From Glandiceps talaboti (lineage: Eukaryota > Hemichordata > Enteropneusta > Spengelidae): DNA of 64,000 bases. Under the pieces are notes generated by a model, which did not search any database, had not been told where the DNA came from, and was given only the letters and a program-made list of their open reading frames with translations. Both the position numbers and the translations under genes were made by a program. How positions within the stretch are numbered: the first letter of the stretch is position 1; every line of letters starts with the position of its first letter. Positions 1 through 33,700 of the stretch are shown piece by piece. The stretch spans positions 21,818,486 to 21,882,485 of the forward strand of contig NC_135561.1 of the NCBI RefSeq assembly GCF_964340395.1. The letters are read 5' to 3'.

Positions 1-120
1 GTGCGGTTGATACTATTTTGTAACAACTATTGGACTGCCATAGAGACTTTATTTTTGTAGTTCTATTTACGAGTCTATACCTTCATGCTGATAAAAATCA
101 CCCTCTATTATTATGTACAG

Positions 121-22019
<21,899 letters not shown>

Positions 22020-22971
22020 TGACTTCTCCAATTCTCCTTCCTGTACGTGTGTGCGCAAAGATTAAATAATTAAATATAACCAATCAACACCACAATGTCT
22101 GTTTATAATGTTTTGACTATATAAAATGAATGTAAGCTCAGATGTCAAACAACATGTACTCTATAGATAGAGATTATATAATGGTAAAGTACGTCCGTCA
22201 CAACTGATTGTACTTTCTTTTAGTTGAATCCGTACGTTTACTTTAAAAGTAAAATCAATGTTTGTTAGTAATACTTAATTTCATTTTCAGTGCAACAATA
22301 AAAAGCATCATGCAAAACATACATATTGCCTTGGTCGTTATTTTGCTTTCACAGTTAGCAAACTTGGAACTTGACTTGCTCACACAGGGAATTGTTCTAA
22401 AATTAAAGTCTTCACACGTAATTTTGCACAAACTATACAAATATCTTGGGGCAGTTGTCCGGGAGGAGGAGGGGAGGTGTTGTCCTGACACCACAAATCA
22501 CGCACCTACATACATCGCTCAAAATAGCTGATAAAGTTTAATGTATCAGAAACAAAGTCGACTGTAGCTAGATTGATTGAAAACAATATCAAACTATTAA
22601 AACCAGGGGGTTAGATTGTATAAATAAATGTCAGTTTAGATAGGTTACAGTACCTGACGATTTGTATCTACAGTAAAAGATAAATTTATTATAGATGCAT
22701 GTCATTTATTTCTTCATTTTTGTAAACTAAAGAGAGTTTAATTTTAGTACGGTCTTCACTATTACGGACAGACGTTGTGCGTAAATACCGGGCAGTTTCT
22801 TTTTTCTTGAGCATCATACTGTAATAGTGACTACACAGGGTAAATATATCCAAAAAGGAGTTTAGTAGGGGTTAGGCTTTATGGGAATATGTATACCTCT
22901 CAAGGGAAGGGGGTCCTAGGTGTGTCCCCCATTAGGAGCTCTGGAGATTTATTGACACCTAAAGCCAACTT

Positions 22972-23325
22972 TTAAAGTGGCCATATGGATGAAAATTTGG
23001 TATTTATTTTGGATTTTTATTTGATAAAACAGCTCCACTATGTTTTTATACTTGAAAAAATAATGCGAACGAGCATATACCAAGTCTATGTTCATAACTC
23101 AATAAACTGCAAAAGATTAAAAAATGTATAAAATGTTTGTTATTGTACGTACAATAACAAACTTTTTACACTTTTTCCATCTTTTTGCAATGTATTGAGT
23201 TATGAACATGGACTTGGTATATGCTCTTTCGCATTATTTTTTCAAGTATAAAAACATAGTGGAGCTGTTTTATCAAATAAAAATCCAAAATAAATACCAA
23301 ATTCTCATCCATATGGCCACTTTAA
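22972..23325. mobile_element. Large spacer-less palindrome, two 177-bp arms
   Basis: The left arm 22972-23148 and right arm 23149-23325 are inverted copies meeting at GTAC with no loop. Mismatches are few (for example GAAAATTTGG against CCAAATTCTC near the outer ends). A foldback or MITE-type element is likely. No ORF. Confidence 0.85.
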
Positions 23326-23571
23326 GTTATTTAGATCATTTTGGGCAATAATTTTCAAGCTTTACAAGACAGCACCAACATTTAATTAGCGACTACATAT
23401 TGTGGAAATATTTTTAAAGGTTCAATCTGAAATGTTGACAGTAAAAGGAAGGAGAAAGATCTTGAGATAAGGTTCTCATTACTTACGAGTAACGTATCCC
23501 CTGGTTACGTCGACTGGCTTTGTCAAACTGTCCGTTTGTTGGTTTTAAAGCTAGCTAGGTGGCGCAATACT

Positions 23572-23618
23572 CAATCTGATTAAAATCCGATGTAGATGTC
23601 GGCTAATCGTTCATTGCT
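23572..23618 (+). repeat. Dispersed repeat B (TCTGATTAAAATCCGATGTA family), hairpin-free copy
   Basis: 47 bases are essentially identical to 44366-44412. Here the sequence continues directly into ATTTTACC, with no hairpin. The same TGATTAAAATCCGATGT motif forms the outer end of the inverted repeat at 24411-24606. Confidence 0.75.
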
Positions 23619-23826
23619 ATTTTACCTTTGTTATTTTGCCTGAATTGACCGCCTTCTTGGTACATGTTTACATTTTTAGCCTGAATCAGGCCCTGTTGAC
23701 GTCCCTAGTCGAGAATCTATTCAGTAGATAATCGTGATAGTTGTCGACTTTGGTGCATACGCAAGATAGTTTGATGACTTGGTCGTACTGTGGTCAATAA
23801 TGTCATGAGGTTCGAGACGCCTCGGG

Positions 23827-23950
23827 GCATATACATGCAGAGATAGTGCTACATTTAATTTTACATTCTCTGCATGTATATGCTACGAGGTTCGACACGT
23901 CTTCTCTTTCGATCTGACCTCATAGCATATACATGCAGAGGTAATGCAGC
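23827..23950. repeat. Inverted/direct repeat cluster of GCATATACATGCAGAG
   Basis: The 17-mer GCATATACATGCAGAGA at 23827-23843 pairs with its inverse at 23867-23883, and a third, direct copy lies near 23936. GAGGTTCGA-type sequence flanks two of the copies. Confidence 0.7.
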
Positions 23951-24117
23951 ACATGCAAAAGTGGGGTAAAATACAGAATGAATTAAAGTTGTCACCGCTG
24001 TACAATTTATGTTCACTCCATACCATGACACGACCTGCAACTCAATGTCTCTAGCTACATACTAGGACTCCGACAGAGAGTCGCCGTTACAAACGTATCC
24101 CGGCCAGAGTACTTAGT

Positions 24118-24176
24118 CCTGCTTGCAGACATAGTAAATCAGGAATGGAGTCGTGACTTTTCCGTCTGCAAGCAGG
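24118..24176. repeat. Short inverted repeat with CCTGCTTGCAGAC arms
   Basis: CCTGCTTGCAGAC at 24118-24130 is the inverse of GTCTGCAAGCAGG at 24164-24176. Related GCAAGCAGGA motifs recur at 54340-54500 and 58605-58620. Confidence 0.65.
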
Positions 24177-24410
24177 ATCCCGGGAGTAGGACTGTATCCA
24201 TGAGCAGCTACTTACCTTTAGTCCTGTCAATAAATGAGAAAGACTCAAAGTAATGATTTAGTGGAATGTGGAAAAGATAAAGATGTTATAAGGCTTATTG
24301 CATGGCAGCTCAGGTGACAGACTGCTGTATCATGTAGGATATGTGATAAAAAAATATAGCAATGTGCATGGTGAATTCAAAGGTCAGGGTAAGCCGGGGA
24401 GGGGGGGGGG

Positions 24411-24606
24411 CAATCTGATTATCTGATGTGTTGAAAGTGGCTAGATGCTTTTATTTACCTCTATTTCCATGTTTGCGTCTTTTGTTTTGTTCTGGGTTTG
24501 AAGGCGGCGATCACCCAGAACAAGACAAACGATACAAAACGATGGAAATAGACTCGGTAAATGAAGGTATCTAGCCGCTTTCACCACATCGGATTTTAAT
24601 CATATG
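24411..24606. mobile_element. Imperfect foldback element, arms of about 90 bp
   Basis: The left arm 24411-24500 and right arm about 24513-24606 are inverted copies at roughly 80 percent identity by eye. Shared blocks include CTATTTCCAT and TTGTTCTGGGT. G-runs lie on both outer sides. The outer right end reads, inverted, as dispersed repeat B. Confidence 0.65.
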
Positions 24607-24666
24607 GAGGGGGGGGGGGGCTGCCGGAGGATAAGCAACTGCAAGGCAATTTTTTTTTTTGCCGAA

Positions 24667-24709
24667 TACATACATACATACATACATACATACATACATA
24701 CATACATAC
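24667..24709 (+). repeat. (CATA)n microsatellite
   Basis: About eleven tandem CATA units after a T-run. Confidence 0.95.
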
Positions 24710-24879
24710 AGCACGGTTCAATATTCTAATAAATTATGTATGTTTGCTTCAAGTGCAATAGCTCATATACTGCCGGGTCAGCTGCTCTATCTGGAACTGT
24801 TTTCTTCTTATGAAATTGGTTTCTAGACCAAATGTAAATCTTGGGATGATGGAAGTATAAGTGGGATCACTGGAATGAC

Positions 24880-25403
24880 AGTTTCTACACATTACAAATT
24901 ATGTCATTCGTTTGTCAAAGCGAATTGCTGTCATTCCACTTATGTTTAAAAGAGAGTTGCGGCTGTCATTCCATTTGTTTAATAGTGCAAAGGGTGTCAT
25001 TCAACTAACTGAATGTAGAAAAGCGTGTTATTTCACTGTTTACATACTGTAAATGCTGTCATTCCAGTTTCATAGCGTCAATATTGCTGTCATTCCACTT
25101 ATGCTAGAGTGGCGGCTGTCAATGTTTAAAAGTGTAGAGGGTGCCATTCAACTAACTGAATGTGGAAAAGGGTGTCATTCCATTGTTTACATACTGGAAA
25201 TGCTGTCATTCCAGTTGCATAGCATTGGAATTGCTGTCATTCCACTTATGTTAGAGAGTTGCGGCTGTCATTCCACTTGTTTAATAGTGTAGAGGGTGAC
25301 ATTCAACTAACTGGATGTAGAAAAGGGTGTCATTTCACTGTTTACATACTGGAAATGCTGTCATTCCAGTTTCACAGCATTGATATTGCTGTCATTCCAC
25401 TTA
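24880..25403 (+). repeat. Diverged minisatellite built on TGTCATTCCA
   Basis: CTGTCATTCCA or close variants occur about every 30 bases, organised into a higher-order unit of about 180 bp. That unit also contains TTCAACTAACTGAATGTAG and TGTTTACATACTGGAAATGC. About three higher-order units are visible. A short open frame at 25053-25292 is a by-product. Confidence 0.85.
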
Positions 25404-25410
25404 TGCTATA

Positions 25411-25553
25411 CATGTACTGTACTGTACGGTAGGTAGGGTAGGGTAGGCAGGGTACTGTACTGTACTGTACTGTACTGTACTGTACTGTACTGTACCGTAC
25501 TGTACTGTACTGTACCGTACTGTACTGTACTGTACTGTACTGTACTGTACTCT
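25411..25553 (+). repeat. (GTACT)n pentanucleotide array
   Basis: Tandem GTACT with GTACC variants, interrupted once by GGTAGGTAGGGTAGGG. The GTAC core is self-complementary. Confidence 0.95.
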
Positions 25554-26089
25554 ACTCGCTGGTATCGCGATTCAGAGTTAAAGTAAAGCATTCCCGATCC
25601 CCTTCACTGTCTATGCCACATGTGTTCACACACAGAGGGCAAGGTTTTATTATTAACTACTAGACATTCTTTTATGGTCTGAGACTAAACATACTGAGAA
25701 GGCAGTGTCTAGTCTCTAACAAATCAAATGCTGAAATGGTCTCATTGTCTGTCACATGTCACAAAGGTCACACAGGGTTTCAGAAAACAAATTCTTGTCA
25801 GTAGTAAGGCTGGGGTCAGAATTTACGACAGAGGGGGCTGGAGAGAAATGGGGGTCATGAAAAAATATTGAGGGTTCAAAGGGGGGGGGCATAAAAATTC
25901 TGACAGTCTGAAAGGGGGCCCCCGAAATATTTTTCTCATGATTTGAATCAAATTAAACCTTAGGAGCGGTCGTTTACCGAGTCAATTAAAAAATATTATC
26001 GTGGCTTCGCCACAATAACTTCTAAAACCTGTATCCAGTGGTGAGGTGGATGCACGTGACAGCCATGCCAATGTATTTGTGTATGCCTT

Positions 26090-26139
26090 CCCCTGTCTGT
26101 CTGTATGCATGTATGTCTGTCTGTCTGTCTGTCTGTCTA

Positions 26140-26198
<59 letters not shown>

Positions 26199-26300
26199 GC
26201 CTGCCTGTCTGTCTGTCTGTAGGTCTGTCTGTCTATATCTGTATGCGTCTCTCTCTCTGTCTGTCTGTCTCTCTAGCTCTCTCTCTCTCTCTCTCTCTGT
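26090..26300 (+). repeat. (CTGT)n then (CT)n microsatellite
   Basis: CTGT units with TATC and CTGC variants pass into a CT run. Open frames on both strands are periodicity artefacts. Confidence 0.95.
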
Positions 26301-27018
26301 GTGGAGACTTTTCTGAATATTCAAACCTCAAGAGCAGTCATTTACATTGTGCATTTGCAAAGTTGTTTACTTCATTTACCGACCATACATTTCATTAGGA
26401 GGCAGTCAATAGCCAAGCGAATGACTGTGTCTGCCAAAATATCTAAAGTGTTCGTAAAATAGCCATACCATTGTATAATAACGTATTGAGAGTAACATTG
26501 GGTTACTGTACTCTAAGCTTATGGCTTCGATAATGTGTATAATTTGAAACTTTATGCCACTAAATGGCCTCCTACATGTCCTTACTTTCAAAAAGTGCTT
26601 ACCATGGGAGGGGGCACCCCCTTCACTAGCTATCATGCGAAATGCTTATTCTGTTCAAAATCAAGATTGAAAGAGAAAACCTTGCAGGATAAGTATTTCC
26701 AAGTATAGGTTAGAGCCCAATGTCAGACATTTGTTTTCCATAGCCCACATCTATTTGTAAAGAAATATTTCATTGTTATGTATTGACGCTGAAGTTGATT
26801 TCCACTGTTAGTTTTATGTAGTGTACCATACTGTACATCTCTGAAGTGGAGGGGGGGGGTACGGTATAATTATTTAAAATATGTGCAGGGGCTACTCGAA
26901 AATACTTGGGTTCATATGGGGGATGTTTTGAGAGTGAGAAGGAGGCTGCGAAAAAATGTTTGACCGACATATGTAAATTCTGACCCCAAGCCTAAGTTCT
27001 TCAGTTGGACAAGGTACA

Positions 27019-30000
27019 ATGGCAGACGTCTTTGACTACGTTGTTGTTGGTGCTGGTAGTGCTGGCTGCGTTGTAGCAAGTCGATTATCTGAAGATGAAA
27101 ACACAAGAGTTTTGTTGATTGAAGCTGGTCCTGAGGACATAGAACCTAAAATCAGCGTACCTTTGGAAGTGGCGAATATTCTTTGTTCTAATCTGGACTG
27201 GAATTACCTGGTCAGTTTTAAGTGTATACTATGAACTTTAGATCATTAGGCTAGGCGTTTCATTTAATGTGTCGCTATAAACGTAGCAGGCAAGGACGGA
27301 ATCACAATCAGAACTTGGGTTGTTCTGTTCTTTCCATCGGGTCGTGTAGCATTTCTTAGATTGTTGTTTTCATTGTATACAGGCTAAATCTAACAATGTT
27401 TTGACTAGTTTACCCCCTTCCTTTATGGAAAGAACAATAATATAGTATAACGCGTATATTGAGACATTTGTAGTAGCAGGATTCGTGTGATCTGTTAAGC
27501 AATAATATGTGTCCCTGTGGTTCCTCGGGTTGATAATCCAAGATATTTAGAAAGAAAAATCGGCCCAAAATATTTCTGACTGCTTAAGCTTGTTCGGTTG
27601 ATTATCAAACAAATAGAAAGAAAACGTGACCCACATTCATTCTGTAGGGGTTCAAATAGAAAGAAAGAAAATCGGTCCAAATTCTGTCTCTCAGGTTGAT
27701 TATCGAACACACAAAATTCGTTCTATCTGATTGGATTGTGAAGAGACATAGGGGTAGATCTACTTTCTGTTTGTTTTTTTCGGGTTGACTATCAAACAGG
27801 CATAAAGAAAATGCGACCCAAAGTCTGTCTGTCTGGTCGGATTTAGTACAGACAGCGGGACAGAATGGCTCTCCCCAAATTTCTCGCTAGGTTGTAAATG
27901 TATCTTACAACCAAAGTTTTAGTTCACTGAATAGATTGTGTGACAGTAAGAATGTTAATTATTAGGATTAACCTCAGACCTGTTTGGCGGTCTGAGCTGA
28001 TAGCTAGTTATTAGCCGGGAGAGGGGGGGGGTACTCCCATGGAAAGGGTACACATGTATGTACCGCAGTTTGACCCACTTTTTTGGACTTTTGAATAGCT
28101 GACTAGCCAGGGCCCTGGGATAGTCATGGGCTGCTGGCTGGTACGTAGCTAGTAGGGACAACTTGTGATTTGTTGGTTTTATCTATAGTAGCTGGCAATG
28201 TATATTAAAGTTACTAGCTAGATGTAGAATAATAGCCTCCCGATTACGACTATTAACTACCTTTACCTTAAGTAGCTGTTAGCTGGCAATCCAACATTCT
28301 CACACCTTTATGGCTTAAATTTGTAGGCATATTCATTTTACACTATAAGAAGGCGAGGTAGTATACGAATGTAATTGTCGACGTTTTCTTTTGAACATAT
28401 TCGGCGTATTTTGAGGACCAAAAAAAACCTTGGTTGTTATACCATGGTCCCATACACATAGTTTGACGATGTCACCCATGTATGGATCGTAATATGTTAT
28501 TTTGATTAGGACTTTTCCACGTCAACCCTGTGTTGATATACTCTACCGACACACACATTTGACACCTCACTGTGTGTTGCATGACTAGGTTTGATAAGTT
28601 CATAGTTTGCATATTGTCGCTTGTCTAATTTTGAATAAGTGTTGCATACTACTACATACCTAGACGTTCCATAACGTAGAGTTATGCACGGTAAGTTTTC
28701 CTCTAATATATGCATAACTAACAACTGGTTCTGGTACAGTTAGGAAAAATGACAACGCATTCAAAAAGAACATAAATAATGGTACATGTATTTTGTAGTT
28801 TTAATATTGAACCCTCATTATAAAAAATAAAAAATGGATTATATTACTTAGTATAGTAAACATAGCCCCCCCCCCCCAAAGTATGTTGAAAGAATAGAAT
28901 TAATATTATTGTTAGATGAACATTTCATATGTATATGTTACACCCAATCTGTGAAATTGCCCAATTCATGAAATGGGTAGGTAACTTTGCCCACTTCATG
29001 AAATAGTAAGTTATGTTGCCCAGGTGATGAAGTGGGTATGGTAAGATATGTCAGTACATGAAATGAGCAACTTGTATAGGACACACACAAAATAAATATC
29101 AATCAAAAAACTTCATTATCATGTATTTACAAACTTATCACTTCACAATTCTTATTTTATTATAATTCAGTGTAGCTTGTGTTTTTAATAGAGTTCGATA
29201 ATCAAAACCCCAGTTCAAAACTCTTGTCCCAAAAATTTAATTTCGCCCTTTTAGATCGTAATCGATACTCTCATTTGCATAAGGTATACCATTCCATGAA
29301 CTGGGCAAAGTTACATGCACATTTCATGAATTGGACAGTTTCACGGATTGGGTGAACATATACACTATAACTAATGTATGGCATCAATAATATATTACAT
29401 GTATTTGTTGGCAGACTGTCCCTCAGAAGAATGCATGTCTAGCAATGAAAGATCATTGTTCTAACTGGAATAAAGGAAAGGTAATTACTTTAATTTTATG
29501 ATTTTGAAATAAATAAATATGATGGGTTCTCTTTGCAAATAAACCTCTAGCTCAAAAATAGCATGTGATACGTTTCTAAGCATTTCTAGGACCCCTTCCT
29601 CGTCAAACCTCATTGGTCTGAGGTCAAACCCATAATCTACGTCACTTTTCATCTGCCATTTACTAAAATATGACATGGTAAACAGATAATATTTGCTATC
29701 ATAATTCCCAATGTGGAAATTGTATTCCTCAGATCCATTTTCGACTTATATATAGGTGCTAAAACTTGTATGTATGGTTATTTAGTGCCCACCCCAAAAC
29801 GGATAAATGTCCCGTCCCTCTTTCACGAGTATTTATATATAGACATACATCAGTATACAAAAATAACAAGAAATGGCGAATTACAGCTGAATAAAAGGGA
29901 AGAGTGACATAAAGTTATAATTCAGACTATTACTCATGATCATTCATTTAAGGTTCTGGGTGGTAGTAGCTCTCTGAATGGAATGATGTACGTTCGTGGA

Positions 30001-30162
30001 TGTAAGGAAGACTATGATTCTTGGGCTAGGCTTGGAGCTGAAGGATGGAGCTATGATGACGTGCTGCCGTATTTCTTGAAATCCGAAAACAACACTAAGT
30101 GAGTATTTTTGTCACAGATTTTCGACAGCTTGTGCTTAATTGAGTGCCATATGGTAAACAGG

Positions 30163-30233
<71 letters not shown>

Positions 30234-30730
30234 TCAAATCAAGTGCAAACATAAAAGACATAAAATAACAATTGTTAGTCTCCCCTCCTTATCCCAACAT
30301 TTCCATACATATAATGAAAAATCGTATTTTACAGCGAGGAGCTTTTGAAAACCGAATACCACAGCAAAGGTGGTCCATTGACGGTCTCCGACATTTTCCC
30401 TGAAACCAAGTTTGGTGATGTGATCGGTGAAGCAGGTAAATGACAATATAATTATAACAAACTTCAGCTTCATACTTGAGGCACAGATTACTTTTTTACG
30501 TTAAGTCACTATTTCGTACATACCTGAAAAGCACTGATCAGTGAAAAGAATTATTGAATAATTTTTCATCTGCACAGCCAACAATAGCAAAGCAATTGGT
30601 CTGACAGTTTTTGACTTTAAGTCACACACACACACATACTTAGACACAGACACACCACCCATGCACACCCACACGTGCAGACATAGACAGACACACCACC
30701 CATACAACATACAGACATGGACACAGACAC

Positions 30731-30761
<31 letters not shown>

Positions 30762-33700
30762 CAGACAGCCACACAGACACAGACACAGACACACATACAT
30801 ACATACATACATACATACATACATACATACATACATACATACATACATACATACATACACGGACGCCTGGGCGCTGAAAACTTGCGGGAGGGAGCCGTCG
30901 TTATTTTTGGCCGTGGTGGGGTGGACGAATTTATGTGGTTGCTGGTTGGTGATTAACATTTTGTTTTACGATTTCACCAAATGACATAAAAATTGTTCTA
31001 AAATTGTCAAAATCAGCTTACGAGAACCCCTCTCATACTCTGCCCCTACAAGGGCGATGGACCCAGTGACGGGGTATGTCCCACTGTCCTCTCCTGTTGG
31101 AAAAAGAACTAGCTGAAATCCTCAATTTGTTGATACCATATGTGCTAACACTACATTTAAAGTCTGATTGGCACCTATGACGTTATTATTTCTCACACCT
31201 CTTTCATAGCCCATTGTGTAATACAATCGGACTAATTCAATATTAGCAGATAATCAATTATTTTTGTAAAATTTATTTTAATTTCTTTATTTCATACCAT
31301 GGCATGGTCTAACAAATAGGACATGTCGTTGGATAACTTAATTTGTCATTTTTCGAATTTCTTTGTTCTCCATAGCTCAAGAATTAGGATATGAGTTGAA
31401 AGATAGTAACAACTGCATCGACTCTGTAAGTCATTGTTTCTCTATAAATAATAATTTAACAGTAAACAATATATATTTTCACTAGAAAGACAACGATCAC
31501 GAACATGTTGCAATGTGATATAGCGATATTAATGTTATCTATCGAGCAAATACATATTTATTTGGTGAGAATCGCGGTACAAGAAGGAGAAATGAAGGAA
31601 TGCCAACATACAGCTATTGATGGATGTGAGAACCAAGAACTGACTACCCGATACATAAATATCGTGTCTTTCAGGTCGGCTTTGGTCGTGGTCAGGCAAC
31701 CATCAAAAATGGTAAACGGGAAAGCACTGCAACAGCATTTCTAAATCCTGTCAAATCAAGGAAGAACTTAACAATCTGGACCGAAACCATAGCAACAAAG
31801 GTATTCAGTTCGGTGTCTTTAAATGATATCGTACCAGCCATGACAAAATAAGATGAATATTAGTATTCAAAGATCATGGTCCAATATCTACTAGTAAATT
31901 TAGAAATAGTTGAACACACATAGAATACTCTACTGGGAATAATTTAAAGATATTTATCAGAAGTGTTTGGAACTCTTCAAAGTGAAAGTGTACTATAAAC
32001 AGGGTACACAGGAATTGATTGTGGGCATAACTAGTGAAATTGGTAACCGGGATTTGTCTGTAGTTATAGAACCATGTAAACAGAGATGAGTGTACGAATG
32101 TGAGAGCATGTTTTAATTAGTTGATCATCGATCTCTCGTCATATAAATGGTCTCTGCTTTATCACTGTGTCGCTATAGATACTCTTTGAAGACAACACAG
32201 CTACGAAGCTGGAATTTACCAGAAAGGGTGTGAATGGAGTTGTTAGTATGACCAAAGAACTCGTACTATCTGCAGGAGCTGTAGCATCTCCCCAGGTACA
32301 CTATCTTGTATAAGTATATATTCCTACTTATCGTGTCGCGATGAAAAAGTTAGTGTTCATTGCACACTACATATAACCTCCGAGAACTCGCTGAATAAGC
32401 TAAAACAGGTTTAAAATAAGAAATACCACCCACCCACCACCACCAGCACACCACACACAGGCACATGCATAACATAACGTCAATCAATCAATCAATCAAT
32501 CAAAAGAATTAATATATTTGTATCTTGATGAATAACTTTCGTATATCGCGTATTTTATCATTTGGCATTTTTAGAGATAGCACATATTGAAAACACAATT
32601 ATAATAAAATATCCCAAAAGATTAAAAATTATAGTTATTTTGTAATTAAGAAGTGAAGAATTTACGAATAAATCTTTCTTTTAATATTAGAGTGATACTT
32701 TAATTGTGTAAATTACATATCCTATAGAAACCCCTAACCATATCAAATTGTATGCTTAATTTACCAGCTGCTGATGCTGTCTGGAGTAGGACCTAAGGAG
32801 CATTTGGAAGAGCTAGGAATACCAGTGTTGTGTGATCTCCCCGTTGGTGAAAACCTCCAGGTTTCAAGAATTAAAGAATTAAACAATTGTTTACACTTCA
32901 ATTTGCGATAGTTTTAATTAGATATGTTGTCAATAGTCAACTTACACCAAAACTGTGATCCCTCATGCGCTGAACTGCGTAGTCCTCACTTTCCATGTAT
33001 ACACAATATGCAAAATGTACGCAATTAGTATATTAAATATCAAAACTCAAAGTTTAATTCTGTTTTTAAATAATACTTTCAACTTACATGTACTTATCTG
33101 AAAAAAGGAAATTTCAAATTTGATTTGAAAAGAAAGAGTTTGCTTTAATATGAAAATACAAAATACCTTATTTATCTGAATTATCTAGGGCAACGGTTAT
33201 AGAAGATAGTATCGCGTGCAATAAAACACCACAACATAATATTATGTTTGTTGCAGGACCACATCATGACAACATTAAGACTAAATGGATCTGGGGGAGG
33301 TTTCATACAGGTGAGGTGGACATTGATCAGATTTACTTGCAAAATTGATTTAGTTTAATTCCCAAAATCTTCATCATTAGAAGATTGTTTATAGAAATAT
33401 TAATATCGGATGGAATAGATAAAAAGAACTGTACTATCTGATGTAGACAGATGTTGTAAATGAAGGAAAACTAGCAAGTAACCTGATTTCAAACTGATTA
33501 ACAGTAAAATGTCAACTAATTATTTGTTATTATAGGACGGACAGGACTGGTCATCAAATAATGGCCTTGACTACACTGGATTTATAAAAACAAAGGTTAG
33601 TTCTATTGTAACAAAATTATGACTTACACTGAAATAAATTTTCCAAAATCTTAAGAAAACAAGTTCTGCATAATGGAAGATGGCAATGAGATTCCAGATT

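Larger units (their letters stand above)
22020..27018. other. Intergenic region with foldback elements and simple repeats
   Basis: I see no gene in this 5-kb stretch between the membrane-protein stop and the GMC oxidoreductase start. Its content is the repeats listed separately, G-rich tracts near 24400, 24610, 25820-25925 and 26850, and AT-rich unique sequence. Confidence 0.6.
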
